NCBI RefSeq assembly: GCF_030580955.1
Contig: NZ_JAUQON010000003.1
Location: 496,001 to 560,000 of the forward strand
DNA length: 64,000 nt
Direction of reading: 5' to 3'
Source: Hymenobacter convexus
GTDB lineage: Bacteria; Bacteroidota; Bacteroidia; Cytophagales; Hymenobacteraceae
Part shown: one piece after another, positions 27,256-33,727 of the stretch
How the letters are laid out: the number at the start of each line of letters is the position of its first letter
Position numbering within the stretch: the first letter of the stretch is position 1
Translations under genes and position numbers: made by a program
Notes under the pieces: model-generated
Databases searched by the model: none
What the model was told of the DNA's origin: nothing
The model's input: the letters and a program-made list of their open reading frames with translations, nothing else

Positions 27256-27297
27256 CCCCCGTAGAATTACGTGGTTTTTAAAACCCCGTAATTCTAC
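27256..27297. promoter_or_regulatory. Palindromic motif upstream of two-component cassette (site 1)
   Basis: CCCCCGTAGAATTACGTGG begins an inverted repeat in which GTAGAATTACG pairs exactly with CGTAATTCTAC and most of the T-rich centre also pairs (about 17 of 19 per arm). It lies 36 bases after the dehydrogenase stop and about 160 bases before the first gene of the next cassette. The first 26 bases are nearly identical to those at 30411. It could be a terminator for the upstream operon or an operator. Confidence 0.6.
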
Positions 27298-27459
27298 CTG
27301 CCCAATTCCTGCGGCTGCCCCTGTACTTTGCCCTCGCAACTCGGCAAAAGGCCCTTTGGTGGCCCTGTTGGGTGGGCCTTGCGGCTGCGCTATTTTGCAG
27401 GCCGCCGGGCTTCGTTGCGGTTCCCTTCCCCTCCTTATTCCTTCATTCTCTTTCAACCA

Positions 27460-28161
27460 ATGCAAAACAACTCCATCTCCCCGGGCCTTCTTTCGCAAGA
27501 CGAGTTCAACCAGTACGCGGCCGACTGGCTGTCGCTCGTCGGCCAGCCCGACAGCCCGACGCTGCCCGGAGTCTTTCAGACCGAAGCGGGCGACCGGGTG
27601 CTGTACGTCAGCTTTCCCATCTCGCGCGTGGTGGAGTTGGTGTCGGCGGTGGGGGCGCAGCAGGTAAAGGCCCGCTTTGTGCTGCTGCCGGCGGGCGGGC
27701 AGAAGAAGTTTTCGCTCGTGCTGTTTGCCGCCGACGACACGCAGCAGGCCGAGGGCCGCAAATCGGCCTACTACCTGGCCGAACCGTCGTGGACGTCGGC
27801 CGCCGGCTCCCAGCTGGGCGAGGCCGTGCCGGACAGCCTGGCCGCCGTGTGGCTCAACAACTGGCAAAGCGCGGCGGGCGTGGCCCCCGCTTTGTTTGCC
27901 ACGCCCGACGGCCCGCTCGAAGGCTACAACTTCGACCTCAAGGACTTTGTCAAGCCCCTGTTCACCGACCAGCCCTACGATAAGCAGGAAATCCGCCTCT
28001 GGCTGGGCCTGCACAACTACTACTCGCCGGCCAACCTCGACAGCCTGACCCAGACCTTCGGGCTGGTGGTGCGGCGCTACGACCCGCTGTCGGCAGTTGG
28101 CAAAGGCGACGACGGCGACCTGTTCTACGATTTGTCGTTTCCCTGCCCGCCGGTTCACTAA
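27460..28161 (+). CDS. Hypothetical protein, first gene of sensor cassette
   Basis: 233 residues from ATG 27460 (QNNSISPGLLSQDEFNQYAA). No signal peptide or membrane segment; soluble, acidic, mixed alpha/beta. Segments include GDRVLYVSFPISRVVELVSA, KARFVLLPAGGQKKFSLVLF, SAYYLAEPSWTSAAGS, YNFDLKDFVKPLFTD and IRLWLGLHNYYSP. I do not recognise a family. It is followed 48 bases later by a membrane protein, kinase and regulator in the same direction, so it may be co-regulated with, or a partner of, the signalling proteins. Confidence 0.75.
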   Translation: MQNNSISPGLLSQDEFNQYAADWLSLVGQPDSPTLPGVFQTEAGDRVLYVSFPISRVVELVSAVGAQQVKARFVLLPAGGQKKFSLVLFAADDTQQAEGRKSAYYLAEPSWTSAAGSQLGEAVPDSLAAVWLNNWQSAAGVAPALFATPDGPLEGYNFDLKDFVKPLFTDQPYDKQEIRLWLGLHNYYSPANLDSLTQTFGLVVRRYDPLSAVGKGDDGDLFYDLSFPCPPVH

Positions 28162-28209
28162 CAGGGCCGGCGCTGCCCCTGCCCCTCAATGCAATAGCGA
28201 GTTGCCAGC

Positions 28210-28869
28210 ATGGATGACTTTTTGCACCTAACGCTTCAGCAGTGGCTCACGCGGCTGACACTGGTGCCGGTAGTGGCGGCGGCCCTGATTGGTGCCCTGC
28301 GCTTTCGTTACCTGCCGAACAACCTGCGGTGCCTGGCTTACCTCGTCTGGTTCATTCTGCCGCTCGACCTCATCGCCTACGCGCTGATGCTGCAACAGCG
28401 CAACAACCTGTTTCTCATGCCCCTATGCGCCATTGGCGAATTTGGGCTGCTGGTCCTGGTCTACGCCAAAACGCTGCGCTCGCCGGCCTTCACGCGGGCC
28501 TCGCCCTGGCTGGTGGGCGCTTTTGGGGCCTACGTGCTGTTCGACAGTTTTTCGGCGGGCATGCTCAAGGAATTCCGGCCCGGCCAACAGGTGCTGCAAA
28601 GCGTGCTCACGCTCGGCTTGGTGGGGCTGTACTTCCGCAAGCTGCTGCACGAGCTGCGCGTGCAGCAGCTCAAGCGCGAACCCATGTTCTGGGTGTCGGC
28701 CGGGTTGATAATTTACTGCCTCGGCTACCTGCAGATTGCTCTTTTCAGCAATTACCTGCTGCGGTATTCCGACCAGTTGAACATGACCGTCTGGATGGTA
28801 CATTCCCTGCTGTTTATCACGCTTTACTGCTGTTACAGCCTGGCCCTATGGCTTCCCCGGAAGAAGTAA
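28210..28869 (+). CDS. Multi-pass membrane protein coupled to histidine kinase
   Basis: 219 residues with about seven hydrophobic helices (LTLVPVVAAALIGAL, LAYLVWFILPLDLIAYALML, LCAIGEFGLLVLVYA, LVGAFGAYVLFDSF, VLQSVLTLGLVGLYF, FWVSAGLIIYCLGYLQIALF, TVWMVHSLLFITLYCCYSLA). No enzymatic motif. Its last 22 bases overlap the kinase gene, so the two are translationally coupled. The architecture suggests a sensory or scaffold membrane unit supplied in trans to a kinase that itself has only one membrane helix. Role is inferred. Confidence 0.8.
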   Translation: MDDFLHLTLQQWLTRLTLVPVVAAALIGALRFRYLPNNLRCLAYLVWFILPLDLIAYALMLQQRNNLFLMPLCAIGEFGLLVLVYAKTLRSPAFTRASPWLVGAFGAYVLFDSFSAGMLKEFRPGQQVLQSVLTLGLVGLYFRKLLHELRVQQLKREPMFWVSAGLIIYCLGYLQIALFSNYLLRYSDQLNMTVWMVHSLLFITLYCCYSLALWLPRKK

Positions 28870-29642
28870 CCTTCGGCCCTCTCCTGTTCTGGAGCATTGG
28901 CATGATGCTGCTGGCCGCCGGGTGCCTGCTGCTGTTTCTGGTTACCTACCAAAAACGGCTGCTGCTGCAGGAACTGCAGCTGCGCATGGCCGAATCGGTG
29001 CACCAGCAGCAACTCTTGGCGGCCGTCATCGAAGCGCAGGAAGGCGAGCGGGAGCGCATCGGGCAGGATTTGCACGACGGCATCGGCTCCACCATTGCCA
29101 CGGCCAAGCTGCTCGTGAACCGCCTCAGCAACCGGCCCGCGCCCGAAAATGCGCCCGAGTTGCTGGCCATGGTGGAAGAGCTGATGGCCGCGGCTGTGCA
29201 GGATGCACGCAGCATTTCGCACAGTCTCTACCCGGCGGTGCTCGCCCGCTTTGGCCTGGCCGAGGCCATTCAGCACCTGGTGGACGTGTGCAACGAGACG
29301 GAGACGATGGCCATCGAGTTGGAGCTTGACTACACCCATCCCCTGGCGCTGGCTAAGGAACTGGCGCTCTACCGCATTTGCCAGGAGCTCATGCACAACG
29401 CCCTGAAGCACGCCCGGGGCGCCACGCAACTGCTGGTAAGCTTGCAGCAGCAGCACCAGCACCTGACCCTGGAAGTAGCCGACAACGGCTGCGGCTTTTC
29501 GCTGGGCCCGGCCCCTGCCGGGAGCGGGGCCGGCCTGCGCAACATCGACGTGCGGGTGCAAATGCTGGGCGCGCGCCTGCACCAGGAGTCGGCGCCAGGC
29601 CGGGGCAGCCGCTTCATCATCCAACTAAAAGCACCAGCCTAG
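28848..29642 (+). CDS. NarX/LiaS-type sensor histidine kinase (HisKA_3)
   Basis: 264 residues from ATG 28848. One membrane helix (about 10-33), a short coiled linker (KRLLLQELQLRMAESVHQQQ), then the HisKA_3 phosphoacceptor box ERERIGQDLHDGIGSTIATA with His76. The ATPase domain has N box ELMHNALKHARG, G1 VADNGCGF and G2 GSGAGLRNIDVRVQMLGA. There is no extracytoplasmic sensor domain, so signal input probably comes from the overlapping membrane protein gene upstream. Its partner regulator follows after 64 bases. Confidence 0.92.
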   Translation: MASPEEVTFGPLLFWSIGMMLLAAGCLLLFLVTYQKRLLLQELQLRMAESVHQQQLLAAVIEAQEGERERIGQDLHDGIGSTIATAKLLVNRLSNRPAPENAPELLAMVEELMAAAVQDARSISHSLYPAVLARFGLAEAIQHLVDVCNETETMAIELELDYTHPLALAKELALYRICQELMHNALKHARGATQLLVSLQQQHQHLTLEVADNGCGFSLGPAPAGSGAGLRNIDVRVQMLGARLHQESAPGRGSRFIIQLKAPA

Positions 29643-29706
29643 CCTGTTTCCCTCCCGCAGATTCTTAACCATTAACTTCGCCCAGCCTTGGCTACCCCCA
29701 TTGTAT

Positions 29707-30375
29707 ATGGCCGCCCCCTCCTCGCCCGCCCACATTGCCCTGCTCGATGACCATCCCATGTTCCGGCAGGGCTTGCGTTTCATCCTTCAATCGTTGCCTT
29801 ACGTGGCGGCTGTAGAAGAGGCATCCACACTGCCGGGGCTGTTGGTCATTTGCGAGCAACGACTACCCGACGTGCTACTGCTCGACATGCAAATGCCCGG
29901 TGCCGACGGCGCCGAAGTAGCCCAACAGCTGCTCCGCCAATACCCCGCCCTGAAAATCATTGTGCTGTCGATGTTTTCGGCCGACAAGTACATCACCCAG
30001 ATGATGAAGCTCGGCGCCCGTAGCTACCTGCCCAAAGACGCCAATCAGGAGGAGCTCATTCACGCCCTTGAAGAGGTACTTACTACCGGCTACCACTTCA
30101 CGCCGCGCATTTCGCGGGCACTCATGCGGGGCCTGCATCAGCCCACCCGTCCGCCGTCCGTTAAGCTGCAGGAGCAGGAGCAATTCACTCCCCGCGAGCA
30201 GGAAGTGCTGCGGCTCATCTGCGAGGGACGCACGGCGGCCGAAATTGCCGCCCATCTTTTCATCAGTCGGCGCACGGTGGAGGGCCACTGGCAGAAGCTG
30301 CTGGAGAAAACCGGCGCCCCCAATGCGGCGGGCCTGGTCGGGTTTGCCGCCAAGCACGGCTTGCTGGAATCGTAA
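29707..30375 (+). CDS. NarL/FixJ-family response regulator
   Basis: 222 residues from ATG 29707; an in-frame TTG two codons earlier is less likely. Receiver domain: ALLDDHPMFRQGLRF with acidic pair, phosphoacceptor in DVLLLDMQMPG (Asp60), LSMFSADKYITQ, and SYLPKDANQEEL with the conserved Lys. A linker is followed by a LuxR-type helix-turn-helix (about 150-212: LTPREQEVLRLICEGRTAA-like, TAAEIAAHLFISRRTVEGHW, LLEKTGAPNAAGLVGFA). Forms a two-component pair with the preceding kinase. Palindromes at 27256 and 30411 flank the cassette and are candidate targets. Confidence 0.93.
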   Translation: MAAPSSPAHIALLDDHPMFRQGLRFILQSLPYVAAVEEASTLPGLLVICEQRLPDVLLLDMQMPGADGAEVAQQLLRQYPALKIIVLSMFSADKYITQMMKLGARSYLPKDANQEELIHALEEVLTTGYHFTPRISRALMRGLHQPTRPPSVKLQEQEQFTPREQEVLRLICEGRTAAEIAAHLFISRRTVEGHWQKLLEKTGAPNAAGLVGFAAKHGLLES

Positions 30376-30410
30376 TGGCAGCGCCGCGCCTGACCACGTC
30401 CGGCGGGGGC

Positions 30411-30453
30411 ACCCCCGTAAAAATACGTGGTTTTTAGAAGCACGTATTTCTAC
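30411..30453. promoter_or_regulatory. Palindromic motif downstream of response regulator (site 2)
   Basis: GTAAAAATACGTG pairs with CACGTATTTCTAC (12 of 13) around an 11-base centre. The left flank ACCCCCGTAAAAATACGTGG then TTTTTA differs from site 1 at only about 3 of 26 positions. It begins 35 bases after the regulator stop. It may be the terminator of the cassette or an operator for the genes to the right. Confidence 0.6.
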
Positions 30454-30780
30454 GCTAAAGCCTGCGGTATGTAGCTCCTTATTTTGCTGATGCAAACCGG
30501 GTGGGTCGGTCGACTTGTTTTCAACGGTCAGATGAGGCAGTTGAACGGAGCAAAATATGTTTTTGTCGCCAAATCATCTTTTCCGGCTGCTTGGAGCGGA
30601 ATTTTATTTTAACGGAATATTTAATATATAACAGCTAAAAATTCATCTTACATTTATGCTGCTATTACTTCAAACGTCCTTTTGCTAAAGCACCGATTGG
30701 ACACTTTTAGCCGCTGGTTATTGAAGGGCGCCCATGGAGCTACTTTCTACGCAAAGTCCGCACCGGCCAACGCTGGGGAG

Positions 30781-30820
30781 CCGCGAAACCAGCAGCCGGG
30801 CTGGGCCGCTGGTTTCGCGG
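30781..30820. repeat. Perfect 13-base inverted repeat (hairpin)
   Basis: CCGCGAAACCAGC and GCTGGTTTCGCGG pair perfectly around a 14-base GC-rich loop. No T-run follows, so it is not an ordinary intrinsic terminator. Within the structured non-coding region upstream of 31119. Confidence 0.75.
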
Positions 30821-30914
30821 TGGGCTGGTGCCTGGGCAACCGCGTAGCGAGACGGCCGCCGCCGCAACCCATCGGACTACCGACGCCATACCACTGTTTG
30901 CCGCCGCAATCCTA

Positions 30915-30965
30915 TTTACCTACGCTGCGACTTTACCTACGCTGCGACTTTACCTACGCTGCGAC
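30915..30965. repeat. Three exact tandem copies of a 17-base unit
   Basis: The unit TTTACCTACGCTGCGAC occurs three times without change. The length is not a multiple of three, which argues against coding. Too short and too few for a CRISPR or typical origin iterons. Confidence 0.9.
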
Positions 30966-31118
30966 GGCGCTGCTTCTCGCGAAAATCAACTTCCTGCCAC
31001 CGCGACGCAAATTATTATCGCGAAAATCTTATCTTTTACCACCGTCATCCTATTTACCCCTAGAATGGCGTAGTGGTTGCCCTGCTTGCTTCTTCTTACT
31101 GTTCCTATTTCCTTTCCC

Positions 31119-31811
31119 ATGACCGATAAAGAAGCGAACTGCCGGGCGATGGCACGCCGGGCCGTGCAAAAGCGCACGGACTACCGCAAGCTGTGGGAGC
31201 CGGTCGCCCCGCGCATGGTGCCCGACTTCCTGAAGGTGCAACAGCTGCTGGCCGATTTCGATGCCATTGGCACCGCGCTGGCGGGCACGAGCAACCGGGG
31301 CAACACCGATGCCAAGGACCGGGCCGAGGACGCGGCTGTGGTGGCGGCCATGCGGGTGGTGAAGGGCTTACGCAACGTGCAACTGAACCAGTACCGCCCG
31401 GAACTGGCCAAGGCGGCGGGCTACCAGCAATCGGACCTGGACCGGCTGCGCGACGAGAACCTGGTGAAGGCCCTGGAGGCCATTGCCGCTGCGGCCACCG
31501 GGGTGGCCGCAGCGGCAATGGCCGAGCGCGTGATGGCGAAGAGGCTAACCGCGCTGACCGAGACGATGGAGGCCTACCGCCCCTTGGTGGGCACGCCGCG
31601 CGGGCAGATGCTGGCGGGCAGCACACTGCGCACCACGGGCCGCAAACTGGTAGCGCAGCTGCGCACGGACTTCGAGCCGCTGGACACGCGGATGGACAGC
31701 CTGGGCGAGGAGCCGGAATTTGAAAAGATGGCGGCCGAGTATAAAAAGGCCCGCCGCGTGGTGGATGCCGGGCACGGGCCGGCCAACGATGCTGCGGCCC
31801 CGGCAGCCTGA
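31119..31811 (+). CDS. Hypothetical alpha-helical protein upstream of tail-collar genes
   Basis: 230 residues from ATG 31119 (TDKEANCRAMARRAVQKRTD). No signal peptide. Almost entirely helical and Ala/Arg/Glu rich, e.g. DFLKVQQLLADFDAIGTALA, AVVAAMRVVKGLRNVQLNQY, LDRLRDENLVKALEAIAAAA and EFEKMAAEYKKARRVVDAG. I do not recognise a family. An inverted repeat with perfect 21-base arms lies inside the gene at 31478-31523 and encodes the Ala-rich helix. It is followed after 84 bases by three tail-collar-domain genes in the same direction and may belong to their operon. Confidence 0.75.
   Translation: MTDKEANCRAMARRAVQKRTDYRKLWEPVAPRMVPDFLKVQQLLADFDAIGTALAGTSNRGNTDAKDRAEDAAVVAAMRVVKGLRNVQLNQYRPELAKAAGYQQSDLDRLRDENLVKALEAIAAAATGVAAAAMAERVMAKRLTALTETMEAYRPLVGTPRGQMLAGSTLRTTGRKLVAQLRTDFEPLDTRMDSLGEEPEFEKMAAEYKKARRVVDAGHGPANDAAAPAA
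31478..31523. repeat. Perfect 21-base inverted repeat inside a coding sequence
   Basis: GGCCATTGCCGCTGCGGCCAC+0 at 31478-31498 is matched exactly by its inverted copy at 31503-31523, leaving a 4-base CGGG loop. It encodes EAIAAAATGVAAAAMAE. Such a stem in mRNA would be very stable. Confidence 0.9.
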
Positions 31812-31895
31812 TTGCTACCAATGCTTTAGTTACGGGCCGAAGCGGTTGCGAGGGCCTGCTTTTTTCACCTTCACCTTTTTTCACCTTTCTTTTTT

Positions 31896-32432
31896 ATGGA
31901 AGCTTACGTAGGCGAAATCCGCGCCGTCGGGTTCAGTTTCGCGCCGCAGAACTGGGCCTTATGCCAGGGCCAGATTATGCAAATCCGGTCAAATACGGCC
32001 CTGTTCTCGATTCTGGGCACGACGTACGGCGGCAATGGGACGACCACCTTCGCCCTGCCGAACCTTTGCGGCCGGGCCATCATCAACGCGGGGCAGGGTC
32101 CGGGGCTATCGACGTACCCGCGGGGCGCGGCCGTAGGCAGTGAGGGCGTCACGCTGGATATGACGCAGATTCCGGCCCACCTCCACACCATCACCGGCAC
32201 GCTGCCGGTCTTTGATGGCCAAGCGGACAAGAACAGCCCCAGCAATAATTTTCTGGCTACGACACCCGTCAACCAGTACGGGGAAGAAGTCGGCAGCAAA
32301 ACCATGGGCCAGGGCATTATCAAGGGCACTTCCAGCCCAAGCGGGGGCGGGCAGGCGCACAGCAACATGATGCCCTACCTGACCATGAACTACATCATCT
32401 GCCTGGTGGGCGTTTTCCCGCCCCGTTCCTAA
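31896..32432 (+). CDS. Phage tail collar domain protein (MdpB-like), first of three
   Basis: 178 residues. Opens EAYVGEIRAVGFSFAPQNWA then LCQGQ, followed by ALFSILGTTYGGNGTTTFAL and PNLCGRAIINAGQG: the tail collar domain found in phage tail fibres and in microcystin-dependent-like proteins of bacteria. The middle (IPAHLHTITGTLP) has the collar His motif. C-terminus NMMPYLTMNYIICLVGVFPP is the standard ending. No signal peptide. Two paralogues follow directly, 26 and 33 bases apart. No other phage structural gene is present, so this is a domesticated set or a chromosomal secreted/adhesive family, not a prophage. Confidence 0.9.
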   Translation: MEAYVGEIRAVGFSFAPQNWALCQGQIMQIRSNTALFSILGTTYGGNGTTTFALPNLCGRAIINAGQGPGLSTYPRGAAVGSEGVTLDMTQIPAHLHTITGTLPVFDGQADKNSPSNNFLATTPVNQYGEEVGSKTMGQGIIKGTSSPSGGGQAHSNMMPYLTMNYIICLVGVFPPRS

Positions 32433-32458
32433 CCCCTGACATTTAAACAGCTTTTCTT

Positions 32459-32998
32459 ATGGATAACTACGTTGGTGAAATCCGCGTTTTTGCCGGCAAC
32501 TTCGCCCCGGAAGGTTGGGCGTTTTGCAACGGCAGCCTGGTCAGTATCAGTGAAAACCCCGCGCTGTTTCAGCTGGTCGGCACGACCTACGGCGGCGACG
32601 GGCAAACGACCTTTGCCCTGCCCAATCTGCAGAGCCGGGTGGTGGTAGGCCAAGGGGTGGCCGCCTCGGGCACCAATTATCAGATGGGGATGAATGCGGG
32701 CGTGGAGAGCGTGACGCTGACCACCCTGAACATGGCGGCGCATACGCACCCGGTCAGTAGCTCCATCAGCGCGATGACCGGCGGCACGCCCGCCAATACG
32801 CCCGACAACAATCAGTTCGGGGGTAATGGAACAAGTGAATACGCCAGCCCGGCGGGGGCGAATGCCACCCTGGCCCCCGGCTCCGTGACCGGCCAAACTA
32901 CCCCGGTGGGCAGCAGCGCGCCGCACCTCAACATCCAGCCCGTACTGGCGACGAGCTACATCATTGCCCTGTACGGCATCTACCCGTCGCAACAGTAG
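32459..32998 (+). CDS. Phage tail collar domain protein (MdpB-like), second of three
   Basis: 179 residues. DNYVGEIRVFAGNFAPEGWA then FCNGS, ALFQLVGTTYGGDGQTTFAL, PNLQSRVVVGQG, MAAHTHPVSSSISA, and C-terminal LNIQPVLATSYIIALYGIYP. Same architecture as its neighbours: conserved N-terminal collar domain, variable middle rich in Gly, Asn and Thr, conserved C-terminal strand. The variable middles suggest the three subunits share an assembly but differ in exposed regions. Confidence 0.9.
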   Translation: MDNYVGEIRVFAGNFAPEGWAFCNGSLVSISENPALFQLVGTTYGGDGQTTFALPNLQSRVVVGQGVAASGTNYQMGMNAGVESVTLTTLNMAAHTHPVSSSISAMTGGTPANTPDNNQFGGNGTSEYASPAGANATLAPGSVTGQTTPVGSSAPHLNIQPVLATSYIIALYGIYPSQQ

Positions 32999-33031
32999 CT
33001 TCTCTTCCACCTCGTATTTGCTCCCAATCAC

Positions 33032-33574
33032 ATGGACGGTATATTCCTCGGCGAAATTCGCCTCATGAGCTTCAATTTTCCGCCGAAAGGCTGGCTGCTC
33101 TGCCAGGGCCAGACATTGCCCGTTAACCAGAACCAGGCCCTGTTTTCGCTGCTCGGCACCACCTACGGCGGCGACGGCGTGACCACGTTCAAGCTGCCCG
33201 ACCTGCGCGGCCGCGTAATTCTGGGCCAGGGCCAGTCGACGGCCAGCGGCGCCAACTACTCGCCGGGCCAGATGGCCGGCTCCGAATCGGTAGCGCTAAA
33301 CGCCAACCAGATACCGGCGCACCAGCACGCCTTTTCGGGCACGGTGAAGACGGCGGACTCGGCCGACAGCAAGTCGCCCGCCAATACGTATCCGGCTCCC
33401 CCTGCCAACCAGGGCAACCAGTACGCCAATGGCTCGGCCAACACGACCCTGGGCGGGCAGTTTACGGGCAACACGGACAACAGCGGCGGCAGCCAGCCCC
33501 ACGAAAACCGCCAGCCCCTGATGGTAATGAACTATGCCATTGCCATAACGGGCATCTTCCCCTCGCGCGGCTAA
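33032..33574 (+). CDS. Phage tail collar domain protein (MdpB-like), third of three
   Basis: 180 residues. DGIFLGEIRLMSFNFPPKGW then LLCQGQ, ALFSLLGTTYGGDGVTTFKL, PDLRGRVILGQG, IPAHQHAFSGTVKT and C-terminal RQPLMVMNYAIAITGIFPSR. Last gene of the trio; a strong stem-loop at 33591-33654 follows 17 bases after its stop and likely ends the operon before the giant T9SS gene. Confidence 0.9.
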   Translation: MDGIFLGEIRLMSFNFPPKGWLLCQGQTLPVNQNQALFSLLGTTYGGDGVTTFKLPDLRGRVILGQGQSTASGANYSPGQMAGSESVALNANQIPAHQHAFSGTVKTADSADSKSPANTYPAPPANQGNQYANGSANTTLGGQFTGNTDNSGGSQPHENRQPLMVMNYAIAITGIFPSRG

Positions 33575-33590
33575 CTCCTTGCCTCTGCCA

Positions 33591-33654
33591 CCAATAAACC
33601 GCGCCGGCCTGGGCAGCAGCCCGTCTGCTGCCGGTGGCCGGCGCGGTTTATTGG
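33591..33654 (+). terminator. Long stem-loop after the tail-collar operon
   Basis: CCAATAAACCGCGCCGGCC pairs with GGCCGGCGCGGTTTATTGG (19 bases, exact), and the inner GGCAGCAG/CTGCTGCC also pairs. The A/T-rich outer ends supply a T tract on either strand. A likely transcription terminator between 33574 and the promoter of the giant gene. Confidence 0.8.
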
Positions 33655-33727
33655 CGGCGGGCTTTCCCGCTTCCTATACCCCTCTGAATTACACCGTCCC
33701 TTTGTTTCATCCTTTCAAATATTTTTT

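Larger units (their letters stand above)
30454..31118. other. Non-coding region with AT-rich tract, hairpin and short tandem repeats
   Basis: About 665 bases with no convincing gene. 30535-30665 is AT-rich, unlike the surrounding sequence, and could hold a promoter. Then follow a perfect hairpin (30781-30820), three tandem 17-base units (30915-30965), and two copies each of CGCGAAAATC and TCCTATTTACC (30975-31060). An open frame across 30682-31122 has a composition (Pro, Leu, Arg rich, no domain) expected by chance. The structured part could encode an untranslated leader or small RNA upstream of the gene at 31119. Confidence 0.5.

Noticed and set aside
30915..30965. CRISPR array or replication-origin iterons
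   Set aside because: Three contiguous 17-base units with no spacers, no cas genes, no replication initiator gene or DnaA-type boxes nearby.
30682..31122. Open frame of 146 codons in the region after the response regulator
   Set aside because: No domain, Pro/Leu/Arg-rich random composition, crosses a hairpin and 17-base tandem repeats.
31896..33574. Prophage or phage-tail-like particle
   Set aside because: Only collar-domain proteins are present; no sheath, tube, baseplate, lysis, integrase or capsid genes.
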